Below are positions 1 to 5,181 of a DNA stretch of 6,737 nucleotides, piece by piece. Every line of letters begins with the position of its first letter. Positions within the stretch are counted from its first letter, which is position 1. The notes beneath the pieces are model-generated. The model was not told the origin of the DNA. It searched no databases and was given only the letters and a program-made list of their open reading frames with translations. The position numbers were made by a program, and so were the translations under genes. This DNA is from JBPCPM01 sp050999155 (GTDB lineage Bacteria > Actinomycetota > Thermoleophilia > Solirubrobacterales > 70-9): contig JBPCPM010000087.1 of NCBI GenBank assembly GCA_050999155.1, forward strand, positions 1 through 6,737, in the 5' to 3' direction.

Positions 1-22
1 AGCTGGGCGTCGACGCCCAGCT
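1..22. repeat. Perfect 22-base palindrome at the window edge
   Basis: The first eleven bases, AGCTGGGCGTC, are the exact reverse complement of bases 12-22. It lies inside the regulator's coding sequence (E-L-G-V-D-A-Q codons). Whether it extends left of base 1 cannot be seen. Confidence 0.9.
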
Positions 23-400
23 CGCGGAGCGTCAGCTGCACCTCGGGCCGCTCGGCGCGCAGGCGGCGAACGGCGAGCGGGACCACCGCCGTCGCTGCCG
101 TCTCGATGAAGCCGATCCGCAGGTGACCAATTTCCCCCGCGGCCGCGCGCCGGGCGCGCTCGGCCCCGTCTTCGATCTCTTCGAGTCCCCGTCGCGCGTA
201 GCCCCGCAGCACCTCACCTGCCGGGGTGAGGCGGACCTCGCGCCGGCTGCGGCGAAAGAGCTCGGCGCCCACCTCTGCCTCCAGGCGCTGGATCTGCTGG
301 CTGATCGCAGGCTGTGCCACCCCGACCCGCTCCGCGGCCCGCCCGAAGTGCAGCTCGTCGGCGACGGCGAGGAAGTAGCGGAGGTGGCGGAGTTCGACAC
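1..400 (-). CDS. LysR-type transcriptional regulator, N-terminal part (window edge; start codon out of frame)
   Basis: DNA-binding regulator of the LysR family. Read leftward from 398, the frame gives ELRHLRYFLAVADELHFGRA, then AAERVGVAQPAISQQIQRLE, the family's winged helix-turn-helix with the conserved AQPAISQQI recognition helix. It continues ELFRR...VRLTPAGE and GEIGHLRIGF, which begins the effector-binding domain. About 130 of the usual ~300 residues are present; the rest lies beyond base 1. The frame has no ATG, GTG or TTG before the helix-turn-helix: it opens at 416 after a TGA (419-417), and the only nearby start, GTG 400-398, is in another frame. One extra G after GTGTC would give M-S-E-L-R-H-L, a typical LysR start. 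So the 5' end is either mutated or mis-sequenced. It is divergent from ctaD, the classic arrangement for a LysR regulator and its target, but regulation of ctaD is only inferred. Confidence 0.85.
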
Positions 401-433
401 TTATAAGGCAGACCTCTCAGCAACAGCCTATAG
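400..433. promoter_or_regulatory. Candidate LysR-type operator in the divergent intergenic region
   Basis: An AT-rich island in otherwise GC-rich DNA. It holds the perfect 8-base palindrome CTTATAAG (400-407) and an imperfect dyad, TATAAGGC (402-409) against GCCTATA (426-432), separated by 16 bases with a one-base offset between arms. LysR regulators bind dyads of the T-N11-A type between themselves and divergent targets, so this is a reasonable site. Binding is inferred, not shown. Confidence 0.4.
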
Positions 434-447
434 ATATATTGGACAGA
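428..447 (+). promoter_or_regulatory. Candidate ctaD promoter -10 region
   Basis: The stretch CTATAGATATATTGGACAG contains -10-like hexamers; TATATT at 435-440 is the best. A transcript starting about 447 would leave roughly 30 bases before GTG 477. No clear -35 box lies 16-18 bases upstream, which is common when an activator such as the neighbouring LysR protein is needed. It is the only AT-rich stretch upstream of ctaD. Confidence 0.35.
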
Positions 448-476
448 AGACGTGTCGCAAACTACGGTCGAGGGCC

Positions 477-2450
477 GTGGCCGGTCCAGCCTCAGCTTCC
501 GCGTCGATTCCGCTGCCGGGGCGCCTGCGAGCGCCCGGTTGGCCGCGCAGTGTGATCGGGATGGTGGTCGGCGCGGCCGTCGGTTTCGGCCTCGTTGTGG
601 TCCTACGCGCGATCTCGGGGCTGGAGATCTTCATGACCGAGCAGACCGGCTACCCGCACCTGGTCGTGCCGGCGATCACCGCCCCGATCGGCTGGCTGCT
701 CGGCTTCGGCGCGCTCGACTACTGGCTGCACTGGGCCGCCGGCAGACCGACCGTCCCCGAGGACCACGCCGACCACGGCGCCGAAAGCTGGCGTGACTAC
801 CTGCGCTTCAACACCGACCACAAGGTGATCGGCATCCAGTACGTCGTCACCACCTTCGTCTTCTTCTTCGTCGGCGGGTTGCTGGCGATGGGCGTGCGCA
901 GCGAGCTGGCGCAACCGGGAACCCAGATCGTCGATCCCGGCACGTTCAACGGTCTGTTCTCGACCCACGCAGCCTTCATGATCTTCCTGTTCGTCATCCC
1001 GGTGTTCGCCGGAATCGCCAACTACGTCCTTCCGCTCATGATCGGGGCCCCGGACATGGCGTTCCCGCGCCTGAACGCGCTCAGCTTCTGGCTTTTGCCG
1101 TGGGCCGCGATCCTCTTCTCCGCGAGCTTCCTGGTGCCGGGAGGGGCGTTCGACGCCGGTTGGACGGGGTATGCCCCGCTGTCGACCGGGGCCCCGCTGG
1201 GTCAGTCGTTCTTCAACCTCGGGGTGCAGTTCGCAGGCGTGTCGTCGATTCTGGCGGGGCTCAACTTCCTGGTCACCATCATCACGATGCGGGCGCCGGG
1301 AATGAGCTTCTGGCGGATGCCGCTGCTGGTCTGGGCGAACCTGGCAACCTCGATCCTGGTCGTCGGGGCGACGCCGTTCATCGCCAGCGTGCAGCTGATG
1401 GTGCTGTTTGACCGGGTGCTGAACACCAACTTCTTCCAGGCGGCGGCCGGCGGCGACGTGATCAGCTACCAGCACATCTTCTGGTTCTACTCGCACCCGG
1501 CCGTCTACATCATGATGCTGCCCGGCTTCGGGATCGTCAGCGAAGTGATCTCCACCCATTCCCGCAAGCCGCTGTTCGGCTACCGGCTGATGGCGCTCTC
1601 GTTGATGGGGATCGTGGTCCTCTCCTACAGCGTCTGGGCCCACCACATGTTCGTCTCGGGCATGGCCGACTGGCTGCGGGTGCCGATGATGCTCACCTCG
1701 GTGCTGATCGCGATTCCGACCGGGATCAAGATCTTCAGCTGGCTGGCCACCATGTACAAGGGCGTGGTGCACATCGAGAGCGCCGGGATGCTGTTCGCGC
1801 TCGGGTTCGTCGGAAGCTTCATCGTCGGCGGAATCAGCGGCGTGATGGTGGCGCTCGTCCCGCTCGACATCCACGTCACCGATACCTACTTCATCGTCGC
1901 CCACATCCACTTCGTCTTGTTCGCCGGCTCGGTGTTCGCGATCTTCGCCGGGATCTACCACTGGTTTCCCAAGATGACCGGGCGGATGTATGACGAGCGG
2001 CTCGGCCGCTGGCATTTCTGGCTGACGCTGCTCGGCACGTGGGGAACGTTCGGGCCGATGCACGTGATCGGGATGCAGGGGATGCCCCGGCGGGTCGCCG
2101 ACTACGCGGAGCAGTTCGGCGACTGGAACCTCGCGATCTCGGTGTTCGCGTTTTTGCTCGGCGCCGCTCAGCTGATCTTCCTCTACAACATGGTGGTGAG
2201 CTGGGCCTTCGGTCCCAAAGCGCCCGCCAACCCCTGGCGAGCCAAGACCATCGAATGGCAGGTCAGCTCGCCGCCGCCGACGTTCAACTTCCCGGGCATC
2301 CCGCGTGTGGTCGGCGGCCCCTACGACTACGGCGTGCCCGGAGCACGGCATGCGCTCATGCCCGACGACGACGGGTGGGAGCCTCCCGGGACCACGCCCG
2401 CCGCTCCGGAGACCGAGCGGGTCGAGCCGGCCGGGACCGTTTCCGGCTGA
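477..2450 (+). CDS. ctaD: Cytochrome c oxidase subunit I, A2-type haem-copper oxidase with N-terminal two-helix extension
   Basis: Catalytic subunit of an aa3-type terminal oxidase in the cytoplasmic membrane; it reduces O2 to water and pumps protons. Numbered from GTG 477 (657 residues), key residues are: haem a ligand H164 in THAAFM; D193 in GAPDMAFPR; CuB ligands H340, H389 and H390 (HPAVY, WAHHM) with the cross-linking Y344; K-channel lysine K418 in IPTGIKIFSW; H476 and H478 in VAHIHF; the arginine pair 538-539 in GMPRR. The D-channel glutamate of HPEVY is absent; the motif is YSHPAVY, the Tyr-Ser signature of A2 oxidases. Before the usual DHKVIG start (residue 114) are two extra predicted helices, about 26-45 and 62-82. 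The C-terminus is a proline-rich cytoplasmic tail. Starts at GTG 477, GTG 552 or ATG 561 are all in frame and none has a strong ribosome site. The same frame stays open to 123, but that part is antisense to the regulator gene. No ctaC or ctaE is next to it here. Confidence 0.93.
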   Translation: MAGPASASASIPLPGRLRAPGWPRSVIGMVVGAAVGFGLVVVLRAISGLEIFMTEQTGYPHLVVPAITAPIGWLLGFGALDYWLHWAAGRPTVPEDHADHGAESWRDYLRFNTDHKVIGIQYVVTTFVFFFVGGLLAMGVRSELAQPGTQIVDPGTFNGLFSTHAAFMIFLFVIPVFAGIANYVLPLMIGAPDMAFPRLNALSFWLLPWAAILFSASFLVPGGAFDAGWTGYAPLSTGAPLGQSFFNLGVQFAGVSSILAGLNFLVTIITMRAPGMSFWRMPLLVWANLATSILVVGATPFIASVQLMVLFDRVLNTNFFQAAAGGDVISYQHIFWFYSHPAVYIMMLPGFGIVSEVISTHSRKPLFGYRLMALSLMGIVVLSYSVWAHHMFVSGMADWLRVPMMLTSVLIAIPTGIKIFSWLATMYKGVVHIESAGMLFALGFVGSFIVGGISGVMVALVPLDIHVTDTYFIVAHIHFVLFAGSVFAIFAGIYHWFPKMTGRMYDERLGRWHFWLTLLGTWGTFGPMHVIGMQGMPRRVADYAEQFGDWNLAISVFAFLLGAAQLIFLYNMVVSWAFGPKAPANPWRAKTIEWQVSSPPPTFNFPGIPRVVGGPYDYGVPGARHALMPDDDGWEPPGTTPAAPETERVEPAGTVSG

Positions 2451-2497
2451 CCGGCTTCCGCGCGCGGCGACGGGTGGCATCGATGGAGACCCAGCGG

Positions 2498-2503
2498 TAC
2501 TAT
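2498..2503 (+). promoter_or_regulatory. Possible promoter in the ctaD-cupin gap
   Basis: The 101-base gap after ctaD contains TACTAT (2498-2503) followed by an AT-richer stretch, TGTTGATAACTACT (2517-2530). TACTAT could be a -10 box giving a leader of about 40 bases for the cupin gene; TGGCAT at 2475-2480, 17 bases upstream, is a poor -35 match. No hairpin with a T-run was seen, so no terminator is claimed for ctaD. Confidence 0.25.
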
Positions 2504-2540
2504 TCACACCGCTTCTGTTGATAACTACTCTCGACCCGCG

Positions 2541-2545
2541 AGGAG
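2541..2545 (+). promoter_or_regulatory. Ribosome binding site deciding the cupin start
   Basis: AGGAG lies six bases before GTG 2552, ideal Shine-Dalgarno spacing. It settles the GTG as the cupin start. Confidence 0.7.
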
Positions 2546-2551
2546 CCACGC

Positions 2552-2947
2552 GTGAAGGACTGGAAGATCGGCGAGATCGACGTCGAGTCAGGGCGGCCCC
2601 GGATCCTGTCCTCGACCGCCGACGCGCGAGCCGTGGTGATCAAGCTCGAGGCCGGCGCCTCCCTCGACGACCACGAGGTCCACGAACGCGCCTTCGTCAG
2701 CGTGATCAGCGGCGAGGTCGAGATCACCCCCGTCGGAGCAGACGCGAATACCACGCAAGGAGTGGAGGGCGGGCCGGGGCTGTTGGTGGAGTTCGACCCC
2801 CGTGAGCGCCACCGCGTCGACGCCCGCACCGAAGCGCGGCTCCTGCTGCTCTTGACCCCCTGGCCCGGCCGCGGCCACCCGGGCGCGATGACCATCGAGG
2901 AGAAGGCCACCGTGAGGGAGCGAGCGGCGGAGGCCGACCAGACGTAG
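2552..2947 (+). CDS. Small single-domain cupin protein
   Basis: A 131-residue soluble protein with one cupin beta-barrel. Cupin motif 1 is visible at residues 35-57: G35 in GASLDDHEVHER, with H41, H44 and E45 as likely metal ligands, and G54 in VISGEVEI. Motif 2 is near 79-90 (VEFDPRERHRVD, with H87 as the expected last histidine). The tail LTPWPGRGHPGAMTIEEK (101-118) follows the barrel and ends in a charged helix. Small cupins of this kind bind a metal and are usually stress or sensor proteins or minor enzymes; the substrate cannot be read from the sequence. The GTG start has a good AGGAG site. The stop is 13 bases before the next start, and the AGGAGG for that gene overlaps this stop codon, so the two were probably co-transcribed. 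No link to the oxidase is evident beyond position. Confidence 0.8.
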   Translation: MKDWKIGEIDVESGRPRILSSTADARAVVIKLEAGASLDDHEVHERAFVSVISGEVEITPVGADANTTQGVEGGPGLLVEFDPRERHRVDARTEARLLLLLTPWPGRGHPGAMTIEEKATVRERAAEADQT

Positions 2948-2951
2948 GAGG
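2946..2951 (+). promoter_or_regulatory. Strong Shine-Dalgarno before the gltD remnant
   Basis: AGGAGG is nine bases upstream of ATG 2961 and overlaps the cupin stop codon. Because the remnant's first residues match a GltD N-terminus, this is probably the original gltD ribosome site, still intact, so the remnant may be translated. Confidence 0.6.
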
Positions 2952-2960
2952 CTCGGGACC

Positions 2961-3335
2961 ATGGTCGACCCCCGTGGCTGCTTTCTGAAGACAAACCGGG
3001 TTGCGTACCCGATGCGCGATCCCCGTGAACGCGCCCGTGACTACAGCTGCGAGCGACAGTTGGGCCGCCGGATCCTGGCGCTGAGCGGCGACGAGAGCCA
3101 CCACGTCCGCCGGGCCCACGGCCAGGAGGTGACCGGGATCGCAGCGGCGACGATCAAGGCCGCCCCCGACGGCGAGTTCGACCTCGACGTCGACCTGGCG
3201 CTCATCGCGATCGGCTTCACCGGCGCCGAGCCCGACGGCGCGATCGGCCAGCTCGGCCTGGAGCTCGATGCGCGCGGCACCATCCGCGGAGAGGGTAGCC
3301 ACCCATCCAATGTTTTGGACACCGGAGGTATGTAA
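2961..3335 (+). pseudogene. gltD: gltD remnant: glutamate synthase small subunit with internal deletion and lost C-terminus
   Basis: An open frame of 124 codons that looks assembled from two separate pieces of the NADPH-glutamate synthase small subunit. Residues 1-28 (MVDPRGCFLKTNRVAYPMRD, then PRERARDY) match the usual GltD N-terminus, MxDPxGFLK...RDPxERxxDY. Residues about 40-110 match its C-terminal half: GDESHHVRRAHGQEVTGI, then FDLDVDLALIAIGFTGAE and QLGLELDARGTI, equivalent to the ADLVLLAMGF...LGVELDERG section. Missing are the cysteine-rich iron-sulphur region, the FAD-binding fold and most of the NADPH domain between these pieces, and the terminal GVFAAGDMRRGQS section. The last residues (SHPSNVLDTGGM) are unlike GltD. 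Full GltD is about 480 residues, so roughly three quarters is gone and enzyme activity is not possible. A gltB partner is not in the window. Start and ribosome site survive. Family assignment rests on remembered motifs; the junctions are approximate. Confidence 0.75.
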
Positions 3336-3338
3336 AAT
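3333..3338 (+). promoter_or_regulatory. Candidate leaderless -10 box (TAAAAT) before GTG 3345
   Basis: TAAAAT is followed by exactly six bases (AGTCTC) and then GTG 3345, the spacing of actinobacterial leaderless transcripts whose first base is the start codon. It sits in a local AT-rich patch (3309-3340) and overlaps the stop codon of the gltD remnant. No standard -35 box at 17 bases is seen. Confidence 0.45.
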
Positions 3339-3344
3339 AGTCTC

Positions 3345-3520
3345 GTGGTGCTCGCTGCTTCCCCGCTTCTGGTCTTCGTCGCGCTCTTGGCCACCTCGAT
3401 CTGGGTGGGAGGCTTCGGCAGGTGAGCTTCTTCCGCAGCCTCGAGCGGGCGCTGCTGCTGCGCGCGGCGATCGGCACCTTGACGCTCGCGCTGCTGAGCG
3501 TTGCCGCGGCGGTGATCTAA
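3345..3520 (+). pseudogene. Broken small membrane protein gene (two fragments in different frames)
   Basis: Two short frames read as the front and back of one small membrane protein. Frame one, 3345-3425 (26 codons plus stop), gives VVLAASPLLVFVALLATSIW then VGGFGR, one hydrophobic helix ending in an IWVGGF motif. Frame two, open through CAG GTG at 3419-3424 and ending at TAA 3518-3520, gives QVSFFRSLERALLLRA followed by IGTLTLALLSVAAAVI, a short basic linker and a second helix. They overlap out of register by one base around 3420. I recall actinobacterial membrane proteins in which IWVGGF is followed by about 25 residues before a (V)xFFRSLGR segment, so an internal deletion is likely; a simple one-base loss in a 58-residue two-helix protein is the alternative. 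Either way the present gene makes only fragments. Its location just before ctaB suggests a former member of the oxidase assembly cluster, which is speculative. Confidence 0.5.
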
Positions 3521-3569
3521 TGCGCTTCCGCAATCCACCGGTACGGCAGCGCCCGTGCGGGCACCATCG

Positions 3570-4492
3570 GTGAGCCACGTCGAGCCGGCACCGGCGCCGC
3601 ACGAGCTGGAGTTCGCAGGGCTCCGGACGACCACCGCCACCGCGAGGGACTACCTGACCCTGACCAAGCCGCGGATCATCGTGCTCTTGCTCTGGACCAC
3701 GGTGACGACCATGGTGGTGGCCCGCCCCGAGGGCCTTGGTCTCCCAGCCGTGTTGTGGACCTGCCTCGGCGGCTACCTCGCCGCGGGGGGAGCCGGGGCG
3801 ATCAACCATTACCTCGACCGCGACATCGACGCGCGTATGCCCCGCACCCAGGGGCGACCGCTCGCGGCCGGACGGATCGACCCGGCCCACGGGCTCGCCT
3901 TCGGAGTCGCGCTAGGAGCCTTGGCCGCGGTTCAACTTGCGCTCACGGTGAACATGTTGGCGGCAGCGCTGGCAACCGCCGGGCTGCTCGGCTACACGCT
4001 GGTCTACACGGCCTGGCTCAAGCGCCGCAGTCCGCAGAACATCGTGATCGGCGGCGTGGCGGGGGCGATCCTGCCCCTGGTCGGGTGGGCGGCGGCCACC
4101 GGCGAGCTCGCCCCGGAGGCGCTGTACCCGTTCGCGCTTGTCTTCTTGTGGACACCACCCCACTTCTGGGCGCTGGCCCTGCTGATCAGCGACGACTACA
4201 AACGCTCGGGGGTGCCGATGCTGCGGTCGTCCGCGGAGCGAGCGCGACCCGAAAGCAGATCCTCGCCTACTCGGTGGCTCTTGTTGCGGCATCCGTGCTG
4301 CCGGTGGCGACCGGGATGCTCGGGGCGCTGTACCTCGCGCCAGCGCTCGTGCTGGGAGCGGTCTTCGTCGGGCTCGCCGGACGCCTGTGCGCCAGACCGT
4401 CGCAGAGCCGTGCGAGGCGGCTCTTCCTGTTTTCGCTGGCCTACCTGGCCCTGCTCTTCGCGGCCATGGCCGCCGATGCGGTATTCGTGTGA
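3570..4492 (+). CDS. ctaB: Protohaem IX farnesyltransferase (haem O synthase), interrupted by a one-base frameshift
   Basis: Membrane prenyltransferase that attaches a farnesyl group to haem B, giving haem O for the aa3 oxidase. From GTG 3570, residues 1-218 include the N-terminal TKPR (residues 32-35), the aspartate-rich motif NHYLDRDIDARMPRTQGRP (from 79; D83, D85, D87), several hydrophobic helices, LWTPPHFWALAL, and the second motif DDYKRSGVPML (208-218). After codon 4221-4223 the frame turns into arginine- and serine-rich nonsense, while the frame one base earlier reads VVRGASATRKQILAYSVALV, then two or three hydrophobic helices ending FVxSTOP at 4492. A C restored after 4223 (CTG-CCG-GTC-GTC) recreates the expected GVPMLPVVRGxxxT and a protein of about 307 residues, the normal family length. 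GTG 3555 is an alternative start; neither has a good ribosome site. Clearly CtaB; whether the break is real or a sequencing error cannot be decided here. Confidence 0.88.
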
Positions 4493-4520
4493 GGACCGAG
4501 ATCTTGAGGAATCGAACGAA

Positions 4521-4526
4521 AGGAGG
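4521..4526 (+). promoter_or_regulatory. Consensus Shine-Dalgarno for the GNAT gene
   Basis: AGGAGG with six bases before ATG 4533. A nearer ATG at 4527 directly abuts the site and is too close, so 4533 is the start. Confidence 0.75.
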
Positions 4527-4532
4527 ATGCAG

Positions 4533-4856
4533 ATGGCTGGTCAAGTGACCGAAGACGCCGAGCGGGAGCGATTCGAGCTCACGGTCGGCGGCTCTGTTGT
4601 CGGCTCGCTGTCCTACCGTGCCCGGCCAGGACTGGTGGCCCTGCTCAGCACCGAGGTCGACGACTCGCACGAGGGAGAAGGCCATGGTTCCGAACTGGCG
4701 CGCTGCGCCCTGGACTCCGCCCGCGAACGCGACGCCCAGGTGCTCCCGTTCTGCTCGTTCGTGAGCGAGTGGATCAGCCGGCACCCGGACTACGGCGATC
4801 TGGTCCCGACGCAGTTCCGGGAGAGCTTCGGGCTGGCCCCGCCCGCGGCCCTCTAG
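4533..4856 (+). CDS. Short GNAT-type N-acetyltransferase (YjdJ / Acetyltransf_CG-like)
   Basis: A 107-residue protein of the compact GNAT class that is about 90-110 residues long, shorter than typical acetyltransferases. After strands FELTVGGSVVGSLSYRA (14-30) comes LLSTEVDDSHEGEGHGSELA (37-56), where EGEGHG is the acetyl-CoA pyrophosphate loop (QxxGxG equivalent). Then CALDSARERDAQVLPFCSFV (58-77) with C74, and the signature WISRHPDYGDLV (80-91), matching the YxxRHPEYxDL ending of this family. It acts in the cytoplasm; the acetyl acceptor is unknown for nearly all members. It starts 40 bases after ctaB with its own strong ribosome site. Because of the ctaB frameshift, the upstream ctaB frame runs without a stop into this gene in the same frame, so automated calls may report one 433-residue fusion; that is an artefact. 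Confidence 0.85.
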   Translation: MAGQVTEDAERERFELTVGGSVVGSLSYRARPGLVALLSTEVDDSHEGEGHGSELARCALDSARERDAQVLPFCSFVSEWISRHPDYGDLVPTQFRESFGLAPPAAL

Positions 4857-4859
4857 GAT
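4854..4859 (+). promoter_or_regulatory. Candidate leaderless -10 box (TAGGAT) before ATG 4866
   Basis: TAGGAT, then six bases (GGGGGC), then ATG. The hexamer shares its TAG with the stop codon of the acetyltransferase gene. The AGGA at 4855-4858 could instead serve as a weak ribosome site seven bases from the ATG, so the two readings compete. No clear -35 box. Confidence 0.4.
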
Positions 4860-4865
4860 GGGGGC

Positions 4866-5138
4866 ATGGACGAGAACCCCTTCGGTGGAATGTTCGGTGA
4901 CCCCGACGAACTGCGTCGCCAGTTCTCGGAGCTGGCCGGGCAGATGCAGGGAGCCCAGCAGGTCGCGTGGGCCGACAACGCCATCCAGCTCGCCGTGCAG
5001 ATGACCACGGCGGCCATCGGCCGCCTGGAGCCCAGCGGCGGCGCCGACGAGCAGGCCCTGCAGATCCGCGATGCGATCCGGCTGCTGTTCCCCGAAGCGG
5101 TCACCCTCGTGCGCGAGGCGCGCGAGGGCCTTTCCTGA
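4866..5138 (+). CDS. Small acidic helical protein of unknown function
   Basis: I do not recognise this 90-residue protein. It has no signal peptide, membrane helix or cysteine. The start MDENPFGGMFGDPDELRRQF has a glycine/phenylalanine-rich leader, then most of the chain looks alpha-helical: DELRRQFSELAGQMQGAQQV (14-33), a middle helix AIQLAVQMTTAAIGRLEP (39-56), a gly-rich turn, and DEQALQIRDAIRLLFPEAVT (61-80) ending in a charged tail. Heptad-like spacing of leucine, alanine and isoleucine suggests a helical hairpin or small bundle, perhaps an oligomer. Codon use matches the neighbours and the frame has clear third-position GC bias, so it is probably a real gene. Start at ATG 4866 is supported by both a TANNNT-N6 box and a weak AGGA. 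It follows the acetyltransferase stop by nine bases. Confidence 0.75.
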   Translation: MDENPFGGMFGDPDELRRQFSELAGQMQGAQQVAWADNAIQLAVQMTTAAIGRLEPSGGADEQALQIRDAIRLLFPEAVTLVREAREGLS

Positions 5139-5163
5139 CCTTCTGCGTGTAATCGGACCGCCG

Positions 5164-5181
5164 GGCGACCGTACGGTCGCC
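5164..5181. promoter_or_regulatory. 18-base perfect palindrome covering the putative -10 box of the next gene
   Basis: GGCGACCGTACGGTCGCC reads the same on both strands and ends two bases before ATG 5184. Inside it, TACGGT (5172-5177) is followed by six bases and the ATG, so it fits a leaderless -10 box. An operator embedded in the promoter would allow repression; alternatively the palindrome could fold into a hairpin if transcription starts further upstream (TGTAAT, 5148-5153). Confidence 0.45.

Noticed and set aside
123..476. N-terminal extension of the ctaD frame to base 123
   Set aside because: This stretch is antisense to the LysR coding sequence, whose helix-turn-helix is unmistakable; the translated extension has no subunit I similarity and would cross the control region.
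2426..2447. GCCGG...CCGGC repeat near the ctaD stop as a terminator
   Set aside because: Short stem inside coding sequence with no T-tract; not enough for an intrinsic terminator.
603..2549. 648-codon open frame on the minus strand opposite ctaD
   Set aside because: Composition is dominated by Arg, His, Glu, Asp and Pro without any domain, as expected from the mirror of a GC-rich membrane-protein gene.
2724..3890. 388-codon minus-strand open frame
   Set aside because: Arginine- and glycine-rich shadow opposite the cupin, the gltD remnant and ctaB, without motifs.
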